This document shows, one piece after another, positions 48,995-58,209 of a stretch of 64,000 nt of DNA; position 1 is the first letter of the stretch, and every line of letters begins with the position of its first letter. A model generated the notes under the pieces. That model searched no databases, was not told where the DNA came from, and saw nothing but the letters and a program-made list of their open reading frames with translations. The DNA comes from JADFGZ01 sp965222345 (GTDB taxonomy: Bacteria > Acidobacteriota > Terriglobia > 2-12-FULL-54-10). The stretch lies in assembly GCA_965222345.1 (NCBI GenBank), contig CBDCTS010000007.1, positions 2,117,800 to 2,181,799 on the forward strand, read 5' to 3'. The position numbers and the translations under genes are program-made.

Positions 48995-51900
48995 ATGAAC
49001 CGGCTGGGACTTCCACCGGCCCAAGGGTTGTATCACCCCCAACAGGAGCATGACGCCTGCGGCGTAGGCTTCGTGGTGGACATCCAGGGGCGCAAGTCTC
49101 ACGCCCTCGTAGTTCAGGCGTTGACGGTGCTCAAAAACCTGATGCATCGCGGTGCGTGCGGCTGCGAGGTCAACACCGGCGACGGCGCAGGCATTCTTCT
49201 GCAGATACCCCACGCTTTTCTGACCCGGGTGGCCGGTGCGGCCGGCATTGCGCTTCCCGGCGAGGGGGAGTACGGCACCGGACTGGTCTTTCTTCCCCAG
49301 GAACCCGGCCAGCGATCCCACTGCCAGGAAACCTTCGAACAAATCATCACCGAGGAGGGGCAAACGCTGCTCGGGTGGCGGGACGTACCGACTGACGATT
49401 CGCCCATTGGGCCTTCGGCCCGCGCCACCGAACCACATATCCGGCAGATTTTTATCGGACGATCAAAACAGGTTCCGGACCTGGACAGTTTCGAGCGGAA
49501 GCTTTATGTGATCCGCAAACGCGTGGAGCACGCCGTCCGAAACTCCGAGCTGCCTCAGCGCGATTTGTTCTACCTTCCCAGCCTCTCGGCGCGGACGCTG
49601 ATCTACAAAGGAATGCTCTCGGCCAACCAGATTGAGACCATGTTTCCCGACATCGTGGAGCCCGACTTCGCCTCGGCGCTGATCCTGGTCCATCAGCGGT
49701 TCTCCACCAACACGTTTCCGTCCTGGCCGCTGGCCCACCCGTACCGCTATCTGTCCCACAACGGCGAGATCAACACCTTGCGCGGCAACATCAACCGGAT
49801 GCACGCACGCGAGGCGCTCTGCGCCTCAGAACGGCTGCCCGATCTCAAAAAAATCCTGCCGATTGTGATTGAGGGCGGGAGCGACTCGGCTGTCTTCGAC
49901 AATGTTCTGGAGTTTCTGGTGATGGCGGGACGCCCGCTTCCCCACGCGGTCATGATGATGATTCCCGAGCCGTGGAGGGGCCATGAGTCCATGAGCGCGG
50001 AAAAGAAAGCGTTCTACGAATACCACGGCTGCTTGATGGAGCCGTGGGATGGTCCTGCTTCCATCGCCTTTACCGACGGCACAGTCATCGGGGCGGTGCT
50101 CGACCGCAACGGTCTCCGACCTTCCCGGTACTGGGTGACTAAGGACGGGCTGGTGGTGATGGCTTCCGAGGTGGGGGTCCTGGACATTCCGCCGGAGAAC
50201 ATCCTGCTCAAGGAACGGCTCCACCCCGGCCGGATGTTCCTGGTGGATACCGCAGAAGGGCGAATTGTGGACGATGAGGAGATCAAGCATCGCTTTGCCT
50301 CCGAGCATCCTTACGGCGAGTGGCTGCGAAAACATATGGCGCCGCTGGAGAGCCTGCCCAAGGCTCCCCATGTTCCCGAGCCGGACCACGCCACCGTGCT
50401 CCAGCGACAGCAGGCCTTCGGTTACACGCACGAGGACCTCCGAATCCTTCTCGGACCCATGGCCGAAAAGAAGCAAGAGCCGGTGGGCTCGATGGGTAGC
50501 GACACAGCCCTGGCCGTTCTCTCGAACCGCTCCCGGCTGCTTTACGATTACTTCAAGCAACTGTTCGCGCAGGTGACCAACCCGCCTCTGGATCAGATTC
50601 GAGAGGAATTGATTACCCAATTGAGCATTACGGTCGGGCCGGAGCGCAATCTTTTGAAGCCGGGGCCGGATAGCTGCCGCCAGATCAAGCTCCCGGGACC
50701 CGTGCTGGACAACGACGAGCTGGCCAAAATCCGCCACGCGGAGCAGCCGGGATTGAAAAGCGTTACCCTCTCCGCGCTGTTTCCGGCAGAGGAGGGCGCC
50801 GACGGGATAGCGGCTGCCATGGAGCAACTCTGCCGGAAAGCCAGCGAAGCAATCGCCGAGGGCGCCACCATACTGATTCTCTCGGATCATGGCGTGGACG
50901 CCCGCATGGCTCCCATCCCGGCGCTTCTGGCAACCTCCGGGGTCCACCACCACCTAGTACGCGAAGGGACGCGGACAAAAGCAGGCTTGCTGGTGGAAAC
51001 CGGCGAAGCCCGCGAGGTGCATCACGTGGCGCTGCTGATCGGCTACGGGGCGGGCACCGTTAATCCGTACTTGGCTTTTGAGACCCTGGACGATATGTAT
51101 CAGCAGAACAGCTTGGTGGAGATGGACCACGCCACCGCCGTCCACAATTACATTCAGGCCCTCAACAAGGGGGTCCTCAAGGTCCTATCCAAGATGGGCA
51201 TCTCCACCATCCAGTCCTATTGCGGAGCCCAGATATTTGAGGCCATCGGTCTCAACAAGAAATTCGTGGACCAGTATTTCACCTGGACCGCCTCCCGGAT
51301 TGAAGGCGTGGGAATCGACGTGATTGCGAATGAGGTGCTCCTGCGCCACCGGAGGGCCTACCCGGACCGCCCCGTGGGGGAACCGGATCTCGAATGGGGC
51401 GGCGAGTACCAGTGGCGGCGGGACGGGGAGTACCACCTGTTCAACCCGGATACGGTCTTCAAACTTCAGCACGCCACGCGCACCGGCCAGCACAAAATCT
51501 TTAAGGAATATACGAATCTGGTGGACGACCAGAGCGAGCATCTGGCTACCTTGCGCGGTCTGCTCGAATTCAAATGGGCGGAAACGCCTGTTCCGTTGGA
51601 AGAGGTGGAACCTGCCGAGTCTATCCTGAAGCGATTCGCCACCGGAGCCATGTCTTACGGCTCCATCAGCCAGGAGGCCCACGAGACCCTCGCGATCGCC
51701 ATGAACCGCCTGGGAGGGAAGTCCAACACCGGGGAGGGAGGAGAAGACCCGGCACGCTACATCCCGGACCCGAACGGCGACTCCCGGCGAAGCGCCATCA
51801 AACAGGTGGCCTCCGGACGGTTTGGGGTAACCAGCGAGTACTTGGTGAACTGCGATGACTTGCAGATCAAAATGGCTCAGGGAGCCAAGCCCGGCGAGGG

Positions 51901-53557
51901 TGGCCAACTTCCGGGCCAGAAAGTCTATCCCTGGATCGCCAAGGTCCGCTACTCGACCCCGGGTGTCGGCCTGATTTCCCCACCCCCTCACCACGACATC
52001 TATTCCATCGAGGATCTGGCACAGTTGATCCACGACCTTAAAAATGCCAACCCGGAGGCACGGATTCACGTGAAGCTGGTGGCCGAGGTCGGCGTGGGAA
52101 CCGTCGCCGCCGGGGTTGCGAAGGCCCATTCCGACGTGGTGCTGATCTCCGGGTATGACGGAGGAACCGGAGCTTCGCCGCTCACCAGCATCAAGCACGG
52201 CGGCATCCCGTGGGAGCTTGGCCTCGCCGAGACGCAGCAGGTCCTGGTTCTCAATAAACTCCGCGACCGGATTGTTGTCCAAACCGACGGACAGATGAAA
52301 ACCAGCCGGGATGTGGTCATCGCCACGCTGCTGGGGGCCGAGGAGTACGGCTTTTCCACCGCGCCGCTTGTGGTGATGGGCTGCATCATGATGCGGGTAT
52401 GCCACCTGAACACATGCCCGGTCGGGGTCGCCACGCAGGACCCGGAACTCAGGAAACAGTTTACCGGGAAGCCCGAATTCGTGGAGACGTTCTTCCGTTT
52501 CCTGATCGAAGAAGTGCGGGAGTATATGGCGAAGCTGGGCTTCCGTACCATAGATGAAATGGTTGGGCGCTCCGACAGACTGGATGCTCGGAAAGCGCTC
52601 GATCACTGGAAGGCGCGCGGACTGGACCTCTCGAGCATACTTTACCAACCCAAACGGGACCCCGAGGTAGCGACCCACCATGTGCGCGAGCAGGACCATG
52701 GCCTGGAGAAATCGCTGGACAGAACCACGCTGGTGCCCTTGTGCCGGGAAGCACTGGAGCGCAAGACGCCCGTGGAGCACATCCTTCCGATTCGGAACGT
52801 GAACCGCACGGTGGGAACGATACTGGGCTACGAACTGACCAAGCGCCACGGGGCGGAAGGCCTTCCGGAGGACACCATCCAGATCCACTTCACCGGATCG
52901 GCCGGTCAGAGCTTCGGCGCTTTTATCCCCAAAGGGATCACCTTCGTTCTGGAGGGGGACTCCAACGACTACCTCGGAAAGGGGCTCTCAGGGGGCAAGA
53001 TCGTGGTATTCCCGCCGCGGCAGGCGACCTTTGCGCCCGAACAGAACATCCTCGTCGGCAACGTGGTGCTCTACGGCGCCACCGGCGGGGAGGCCTACTT
53101 CCGGGGGGTGGCCGGCGAACGGTTCGCAGTCCGCAACAGCGGAGCCTTCACCGTGGTGGAAGGAGTTGGCGACCACGGCTGCGAGTACATGACGGGAGGA
53201 AGAGTCGTTATTCTGGGCGAGACCGGCAGGAACTTCGCAGCCGGCATGTCGGGCGGCGTCGCCTACGTGCTGGATGAAGCGGGGGATTTCCGGTCCCACT
53301 GCAATCTGGGAATGGTGGACCTGGAGCCGCTTGTCGAAGCCGAAGACGTGGAGGAAGTGAAAGACCTCATCATGCGGCACACCCGCTACACGCAGAGCAC
53401 GGTGGGCGAAAAAGTGCTGCTTCATTGGGAGCAGGACCTGCCTCGATTTGTGAAGGTCATGCCGAGGGACTATAAGCGGGCCATGCTTGCTATGAAGAAA
53501 TCCCATGAGATGGGAGTCCCCTGGGAAGAAGCTGTAATGGAAGGCGCCCATGGCTAA
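48995..53557 (+). CDS. gltB: glutamate synthase large subunit
   Basis: 1520 residues from ATG 48995, which has GGAGGAAGGAG just upstream. The propeptide ends before Cys22 (HDACGVGFVVD), the nucleophile of the glutaminase domain. Further order: GAT2 domain (LSHNGEINTLRGN), central domain, FMN-binding synthase domain (NTGEGGEDPARY, SGYDGGTGASPLTSIKHGG), the 3Fe-4S cysteines CIMMRVCHLNTCPVGVATQ, and the C-terminal GXGXG helix (GGKIVVFPP, GATGGEAYFRGVAGERFAVRNSGA). With GltD it makes two glutamates from glutamine and 2-oxoglutarate, the main ammonia-assimilation route with glutamine synthetase. Confidence 0.96.
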   Translation: MNRLGLPPAQGLYHPQQEHDACGVGFVVDIQGRKSHALVVQALTVLKNLMHRGACGCEVNTGDGAGILLQIPHAFLTRVAGAAGIALPGEGEYGTGLVFLPQEPGQRSHCQETFEQIITEEGQTLLGWRDVPTDDSPIGPSARATEPHIRQIFIGRSKQVPDLDSFERKLYVIRKRVEHAVRNSELPQRDLFYLPSLSARTLIYKGMLSANQIETMFPDIVEPDFASALILVHQRFSTNTFPSWPLAHPYRYLSHNGEINTLRGNINRMHAREALCASERLPDLKKILPIVIEGGSDSAVFDNVLEFLVMAGRPLPHAVMMMIPEPWRGHESMSAEKKAFYEYHGCLMEPWDGPASIAFTDGTVIGAVLDRNGLRPSRYWVTKDGLVVMASEVGVLDIPPENILLKERLHPGRMFLVDTAEGRIVDDEEIKHRFASEHPYGEWLRKHMAPLESLPKAPHVPEPDHATVLQRQQAFGYTHEDLRILLGPMAEKKQEPVGSMGSDTALAVLSNRSRLLYDYFKQLFAQVTNPPLDQIREELITQLSITVGPERNLLKPGPDSCRQIKLPGPVLDNDELAKIRHAEQPGLKSVTLSALFPAEEGADGIAAAMEQLCRKASEAIAEGATILILSDHGVDARMAPIPALLATSGVHHHLVREGTRTKAGLLVETGEAREVHHVALLIGYGAGTVNPYLAFETLDDMYQQNSLVEMDHATAVHNYIQALNKGVLKVLSKMGISTIQSYCGAQIFEAIGLNKKFVDQYFTWTASRIEGVGIDVIANEVLLRHRRAYPDRPVGEPDLEWGGEYQWRRDGEYHLFNPDTVFKLQHATRTGQHKIFKEYTNLVDDQSEHLATLRGLLEFKWAETPVPLEEVEPAESILKRFATGAMSYGSISQEAHETLAIAMNRLGGKSNTGEGGEDPARYIPDPNGDSRRSAIKQVASGRFGVTSEYLVNCDDLQIKMAQGAKPGEGGQLPGQKVYPWIAKVRYSTPGVGLISPPPHHDIYSIEDLAQLIHDLKNANPEARIHVKLVAEVGVGTVAAGVAKAHSDVVLISGYDGGTGASPLTSIKHGGIPWELGLAETQQVLVLNKLRDRIVVQTDGQMKTSRDVVIATLLGAEEYGFSTAPLVVMGCIMMRVCHLNTCPVGVATQDPELRKQFTGKPEFVETFFRFLIEEVREYMAKLGFRTIDEMVGRSDRLDARKALDHWKARGLDLSSILYQPKRDPEVATHHVREQDHGLEKSLDRTTLVPLCREALERKTPVEHILPIRNVNRTVGTILGYELTKRHGAEGLPEDTIQIHFTGSAGQSFGAFIPKGITFVLEGDSNDYLGKGLSGGKIVVFPPRQATFAPEQNILVGNVVLYGATGGEAYFRGVAGERFAVRNSGAFTVVEGVGDHGCEYMTGGRVVILGETGRNFAAGMSGGVAYVLDEAGDFRSHCNLGMVDLEPLVEAEDVEEVKDLIMRHTRYTQSTVGEKVLLHWEQDLPRFVKVMPRDYKRAMLAMKKSHEMGVPWEEAVMEGAHG

Positions 53558-55001
53558 CCCCACCGGTTTTACCGAGTTCACCCGGGAGACGCCCCGCCGC
53601 CGCCCCGTCGATGCGCGGATTCGCGACTGGCAGGAAGTTCACCTTCCCTTTCCAAACGGCAAGCTCCAGAAGCAGGCCGCGCGCTGCATGGACTGCGGCA
53701 TACCCTTCTGCCACCAGGGCTGCCCGCTCGGCAACCTCATTCCGGACTGGAACGACCTGATCTACCGTGACCGCTGGCGAGAAGCCATCGCCCGCCTCCA
53801 TGCCACCAACAACTTTCCCGAGTTCACCGGTCGGCTTTGCCCGGCCCCGTGTGAAGGTTCTTGCGTGCTTGCCATCAACAATGACGCGGTCACGATCAAG
53901 CAGATCGAGCTTTCCATCATCGAGCGCGCCTTCGACAAGGGATGGGTGTCGGCGGCCGTGCCCGCCGTTCGAACAGGCAAGAAGGTCGCCGTGGTCGGCT
54001 CCGGGCCCGCGGGGCTGGCAGCGGCCGAGCAGTTGAACCGGGCCGGCCACCAGGTGACGGTTTTCGAGCGAGCAGACCGGATCGGGGGGCTCCTCCGTTA
54101 CGGTATCCCGGAGTTCAAGATGGAGAAGAGGTTCCTGGAGCGGCGAGTTCACCTGATGGAGGAGAGCGGCATCGCCTTCCAAACCAATTGCCACGTCGGC
54201 GGCAATGTTCCTACCAAGGACCTCCGGGAAGAGTTCGATGCCCTCCTGCTGGCGGGCGGGGCCCAGCATCCCCGCGACCTTCCGATCCCGGGCCGCGAGC
54301 TTCAGGGAATCCACTTTGCCATGGACTACCTCACGCTCCAGAACAAACGGTGTGAAGGCGACCGGATTTCCGACGAAGAGTTTATTACAGCTGAAGGAAA
54401 GCGAGTGGTCATCATCGGCGGCGGCGATACCGGGGCGGATTGTCTCGGCACGGTCCACCGGCAGGGGGCGCTTTCGGTTCACCAGTTCGAGCTGCTCCCG
54501 CGGCCACCGGACTCCCGGGATTCCAGCAGCAACCCCTGGCCGCTGTGGCCGAACATTTTCCGAACTTCCTCGGCCCACGAAGAGGGCGGTCTCCGCGATT
54601 ACTCCATCTCGACCAAACGGTTCACCGGAAAGAACGGTCGGGTGAGCAGGCTCCACGCCGTGCAGGTCGAGATGGTCACCGATGCGCGGGGGCGGATGTC
54701 GTTTCCAGAAGTGCCGGGCTCGGAGACGGAGATGGACGTGGACATGGTGCTGCTGGCCATGGGTTTCCTCGGTCCGGAACGGCAAGGAATGCTCAGCGAG
54801 CTGGATGTCAAGCTTACGGAACGAGGAAACGTATGGCGGGACAAAATCTGGATGACCAGCGTTCCAGGCATTTTTACAGCGGGAGACATGCAAAGAGGGC
54901 AGTCGTTGATTGTCTGGGCCATTGCAGAAGGGCGTTCCGCCGCCCGCGGAATGGACCTCTACCTGATGGGCAAATCCGACCTTCCGGCCCCCTTGCCGTA
55001 G
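53550..55001 (+). CDS. gltD: glutamate synthase small subunit
   Basis: 483 residues, starting 8 bases inside gltB. N-terminal cysteine-rich clusters CMDCGIPFCHQGCPLGN and LCPAPCEGSC bind two [4Fe-4S] clusters; FAD site VAVVGSGPAGLAAAEQLNRAG and NADPH site VVIIGGGDTGADCLGT. The C-terminal FTAGDMQRGQSLIVWAIAEGR is typical. It supplies electrons from NADPH to GltB. Repeat copy at 55072-55105 follows. Confidence 0.96.
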   Translation: MANPTGFTEFTRETPRRRPVDARIRDWQEVHLPFPNGKLQKQAARCMDCGIPFCHQGCPLGNLIPDWNDLIYRDRWREAIARLHATNNFPEFTGRLCPAPCEGSCVLAINNDAVTIKQIELSIIERAFDKGWVSAAVPAVRTGKKVAVVGSGPAGLAAAEQLNRAGHQVTVFERADRIGGLLRYGIPEFKMEKRFLERRVHLMEESGIAFQTNCHVGGNVPTKDLREEFDALLLAGGAQHPRDLPIPGRELQGIHFAMDYLTLQNKRCEGDRISDEEFITAEGKRVVIIGGGDTGADCLGTVHRQGALSVHQFELLPRPPDSRDSSSNPWPLWPNIFRTSSAHEEGGLRDYSISTKRFTGKNGRVSRLHAVQVEMVTDARGRMSFPEVPGSETEMDVDMVLLAMGFLGPERQGMLSELDVKLTERGNVWRDKIWMTSVPGIFTAGDMQRGQSLIVWAIAEGRSAARGMDLYLMGKSDLPAPLP

Positions 55002-55071
55002 CAGCAGCGCTGCAATTTCTCTATATCAGTTTCAGAGTTGGCGTATAGCCGATCCGAGCCGCAACCTCTTA

Positions 55072-55105
55072 GGCAAGCTCCCTTCGACTTTACTCAGGGC
55101 AGGCT
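55072..55105. repeat. dispersed 34-bp intergenic repeat, copy 2
   Basis: GGCAAGCTCCCTTCGACTT through CAGGGCAGGCT, near-identical to 2925-2958. Lies 59 bases from the stop of the cassette C ankyrin gene. Confidence 0.6.
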
Positions 55106-55163
55106 GGGAGGAAGCCGTCAACCCAGGCTCTGGAAACATGTCGGCTGGGCCCGGCGTCTTCTT

Positions 55164-56798
55164 TTAATTCTCCAGCGCTGTTTCACTTCCGGAACCGCCA
55201 CCCGAACTTTGGTCGTCCGGTATGGCGTACCTCTGCAGGTTTGGAATTGCTTCGGCTTTCTTCAGAAAATCCTCTATTTCTTCCGGCGTCATCGAGTTGG
55301 CGCCCAATTTGACAAGCAGGTTCGCAGTGCTCGGGTGGTTGCCGTACAGTCCCGCCCGGCTGGGCCGCGGGCTAATCCCTTTCGCCATGGTCCAGGGCGT
55401 CTCTCCCGACATGTCTTCCACGTTCACCTGAGCGCCCTTTTTGGCCAGGAACTCAACGATGGCGTCCGCTCCCGTGTATGCTGCGGCGTGCATGGCAGTT
55501 TCTCCTGCCGCGTTGGCCGCATTGACATCAACGCCCATCTCCACAGCCAACTTGACGGCCTCCAAAGCGGCTTTTTTCTCCTCTTCACTGCGGTTCCCCT
55601 TCCAGACTCCTCCTGCTGCAACCATCAGCGGGGTCGTATTCCCCCCGGCTGCCAGCAGTGGATCGGCGGCGCCGGCCGCTAGAATCCGCATGAGGTCGGC
55701 ATCGGCCGATACAGCCGCGAAAAAAAATGGCGTTGCCCCGACCATACGCGCGGCATGAGACGCTCTCGAGGGGAAGTTCGTTAAGCTGCTCTTGATCTGA
55801 ACGTTTGGATTCGCTCCAGCCGCCAGGAGCGCCTTCACCAACTTGGGAAGGTTAGTCCAGGGCTCCCGGTAATAGTTGTTGTATTGGAATTCGAATTGGA
55901 AACCGATGAGGTCGGAGAGTCCTTTGCGCACGGCGTAATGCAAAGGAGTAATTCCCAGGCCGTCCGTCACGTTCGGGTCCGCGCCCTGATCCAGCAGGAA
56001 TAATGCGAGTTCCTCGTGACCGCTGGCGCATGCCACGACCAAGGCGTTGCCGTATTCCGGCGTCGAGTCATTCACGTCGGCGCCCGCCTCCAGCAAAATC
56101 CGGGCAGATTCGATATCGCCCTGCTGGGCGGCAAACAGCAACGGTTGGAAGCCGCTGGCCTTCGAACGAACTTGCTTCACCGCCAGGTGATTGGCAGCAT
56201 AAAGGAGCGGCGTGTAACCATCCGACCCGTACGACGTGGCGTTCACATCCGCGCCGTACTCGATCAACAACCGCGCGACCGCCGGGTGTTTTTCCGCAAC
56301 CGTCCACATCAGAGCCGTCTGTCCTCCCTGAGCCTCCCTCGCGTTCACGTCCGCGCCGTGGGCCAGCAGCAACTTGACCGCCTCCACGTTGCCCGTTCGC
56401 GCGCAGGTCATGAGCACCGTTTCCCCTGTGATCTGGGCGGCGTTCGGGTCTGCCCCAGCTTGCGACAACTTCCCGACGATGGCAGCGTTCCGGTTGGTGC
56501 AGGCCAGCGAAAGAGGAGTAACGCCGTAATCATTCGTCACGTTCACGTTGGCCCCGGCGCGGATCAGAAGCTCCACCGTTTCCGTGTCATTGCGGTGCGC
56601 CGCCCAGGCCAGCGCCGTCGCGCCGTCCGCCTGGGGCACATTCACGTCAACCTGCTGCTTCAGCAGATACCGCACGGCATCCATGTCTCCCCGCTTGACC
56701 GCCTCCAGCAGCTGAAGATCGCTGTCAGCAGCCAGGCCGATCATCGGCAGCAGCACTACGAGGAACCACCCGCTCAGGAGTTGTAATTTGATCTTCAT
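55164..56798 (-). CDS. exported ankyrin-repeat protein (cassette C)
   Basis: 544 residues from ATG 56798 with GAAGGGAGA upstream. Signal peptide (LLSGWFLVVLLPMIGLAADS), then ankyrin units DGATALAWAAHRND, YGVTPLSLACTNR, TGETVLMTCARTG, GQTALMWTVAEKH, GYTPLLYAANHLA, FQPLLFAAQQGD, YGNALVVACASGH, LGITPLHYAVRKG, ATPFFFAAVSADA, NTTPLMVAAGGVW, AGETAMHAAAYTG and SGETPWTMAKG. It is longer than the A and B forms by one repeat region and ends in a Gly/Ser tail (QSSGGGSGSETALEN). Same strand and order as the DUF1592 and DUF1552 genes upstream. Confidence 0.9.
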   Translation of the reverse strand: MKIKLQLLSGWFLVVLLPMIGLAADSDLQLLEAVKRGDMDAVRYLLKQQVDVNVPQADGATALAWAAHRNDTETVELLIRAGANVNVTNDYGVTPLSLACTNRNAAIVGKLSQAGADPNAAQITGETVLMTCARTGNVEAVKLLLAHGADVNAREAQGGQTALMWTVAEKHPAVARLLIEYGADVNATSYGSDGYTPLLYAANHLAVKQVRSKASGFQPLLFAAQQGDIESARILLEAGADVNDSTPEYGNALVVACASGHEELALFLLDQGADPNVTDGLGITPLHYAVRKGLSDLIGFQFEFQYNNYYREPWTNLPKLVKALLAAGANPNVQIKSSLTNFPSRASHAARMVGATPFFFAAVSADADLMRILAAGAADPLLAAGGNTTPLMVAAGGVWKGNRSEEEKKAALEAVKLAVEMGVDVNAANAAGETAMHAAAYTGADAIVEFLAKKGAQVNVEDMSGETPWTMAKGISPRPSRAGLYGNHPSTANLLVKLGANSMTPEEIEDFLKKAEAIPNLQRYAIPDDQSSGGGSGSETALEN

Positions 56799-56871
56799 AG
56801 GTTCTCCCTTCTTATCCACTGCCGACCCGTTACCGGTGAAAATATGCCGTCGTCATCCACTGCCGCCGCTT

Positions 56872-58209
56872 CTATGCGATGGAGAGGAGGTTGAGATTTC
56901 CTGTGCTGTCGCCGAGATTTTCCACGGGAACCCCCAGCTTGTCCAGCAAAGTCAAGTACAAGTTCGTCATGGGGGTATCCTTGGGATACCGGACGTGATA
57001 GTTCCTCTTGATCCGGCCCGCTCCTCCACCCAGCAACAGGGCGGGCAAGTCCTGGTAGGAATGGGTGTTGCCGTCGCTGATTCCGCCGCCGTAAACGATC
57101 ATGGAATGGTCCATTAGGGAACCGTCGCCGTCCGGGGTAGATTGCAGCTTCTCCAGCAAATACGCGAACATCTTGGAATGGTAGATGTTGATCTGGAGCA
57201 CCTTTGCGATCTTTGCAGGATCTTTCTGGTGGTGAGTCAGCTGGTGGTGCGCGTCCGGGATGCCGATCTCGCGGAAGCTCCGGTCGCTTTGTTCCCGGCC
57301 CATCATGAAGGTGCAGACTCGAGTCAAGTCGGACTGGAAAGCCAGCACTTGCAAGTCAAACATCAACTTGGCGTGCTCATCAAACGTCTTCGGTATGCCG
57401 GCAGGCTGCTCCAGCACCGGCAGTTCCCGGGAGGATTGTTGCTCGGCAATCTGAATGCGCCGCTCGACGTCCCGAACCGCGTCAAGGTACTCGGTGAGCT
57501 TGGCGCGGTCGCGCGGACCGAGCCCGTGCAGGAGATGAGCAGCCTCCTCAGCCACGGAGTCGAGGAGACTGCGGCCCCTACGGATTCTCGCCAAGCGGTC
57601 TTTCGGGTCCGTGCTGTCGCTGTCGCCGAACAGCCGTTCGAACACAACCCGCGGGCGATTCTCGGTCGGCAGCGGCGTCGTGGGAGTCCGCCAGGAAAGC
57701 GTGTGGAGGTAGCCGCAGTTCCACCCTTTTTCGCACTGGCCTATCACAGCGGAGTCGTGCAGACCGATCTCGAGCGAAGCCAGTTGGGTGCGCATCCCGA
57801 GATGCTTGGCGGCGATCTGATCCACCGAAATTCCCAGCGAGCCTTCCCGCGTCGGGTGAACCCCCGTCAGGTAAGCGCCGCCGGCGCGTTCATGCGGCGC
57901 ATTGTCCCCGTCGCCAGGCAGCGGGAAAGCGGGATTCTGGTTGAGACCGCTCAGCACGGCAAAGTGATCTCGGAAGGGAGCCAGCGGCTCCAGAATCAGA
58001 GGCAACTCGAAGCCGGCGCCTTCCGTCTCGGGCGTCCAATGCTCCATAATCATGCCGTTCGGAGCATAGACGAATGCCAAGCGGGTCGCCGGGCTGGTTT
58101 CCGTGTTTGCGAATGCCGGAATCATTGAGTCCAGCACCGGCAAGGCCAGTGTCGCGGCGGCCCCGCGCAAAAATGTTCGGCGAGGAATGACCTTCTTGAA
58201 AATCATCAT
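56872..58209 (-). CDS. DUF1552 family Tat-exported protein (cassette C)
   Basis: 445 residues. Tat signal RRTFLRGAAATLALPVLDSMIPAFA; the mature part repeats the A and B landmarks: YAPNGMIMEHWTPETEG, LSGLNQNPA, QCEKGWNCGYLHTLSWRTPTTPLP, HHQLTHHQKD, STPDGDGSLMDHSMIVYGGG and NYHVRYPKDTPM. Closest to the cassette A form in the cysteine-containing CEKGWNCGY / CEAGYTCAY loop; cassette B has CDGGCSYTN there. Start overlaps the upstream gene (ATGA). Confidence 0.93.
   Translation of the reverse strand: MMIFKKVIPRRTFLRGAAATLALPVLDSMIPAFANTETSPATRLAFVYAPNGMIMEHWTPETEGAGFELPLILEPLAPFRDHFAVLSGLNQNPAFPLPGDGDNAPHERAGGAYLTGVHPTREGSLGISVDQIAAKHLGMRTQLASLEIGLHDSAVIGQCEKGWNCGYLHTLSWRTPTTPLPTENRPRVVFERLFGDSDSTDPKDRLARIRRGRSLLDSVAEEAAHLLHGLGPRDRAKLTEYLDAVRDVERRIQIAEQQSSRELPVLEQPAGIPKTFDEHAKLMFDLQVLAFQSDLTRVCTFMMGREQSDRSFREIGIPDAHHQLTHHQKDPAKIAKVLQINIYHSKMFAYLLEKLQSTPDGDGSLMDHSMIVYGGGISDGNTHSYQDLPALLLGGGAGRIKRNYHVRYPKDTPMTNLYLTLLDKLGVPVENLGDSTGNLNLLSIA

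Noticed and set aside
51185..52888. A 567-codon open frame opposite gltB, and similar long frames opposite other genes (for example 3639-4787, 32657-33958)
   Set aside because: They lie fully opposite well-supported genes, have no RBS and no known relatives; high GC content explains the open frames.
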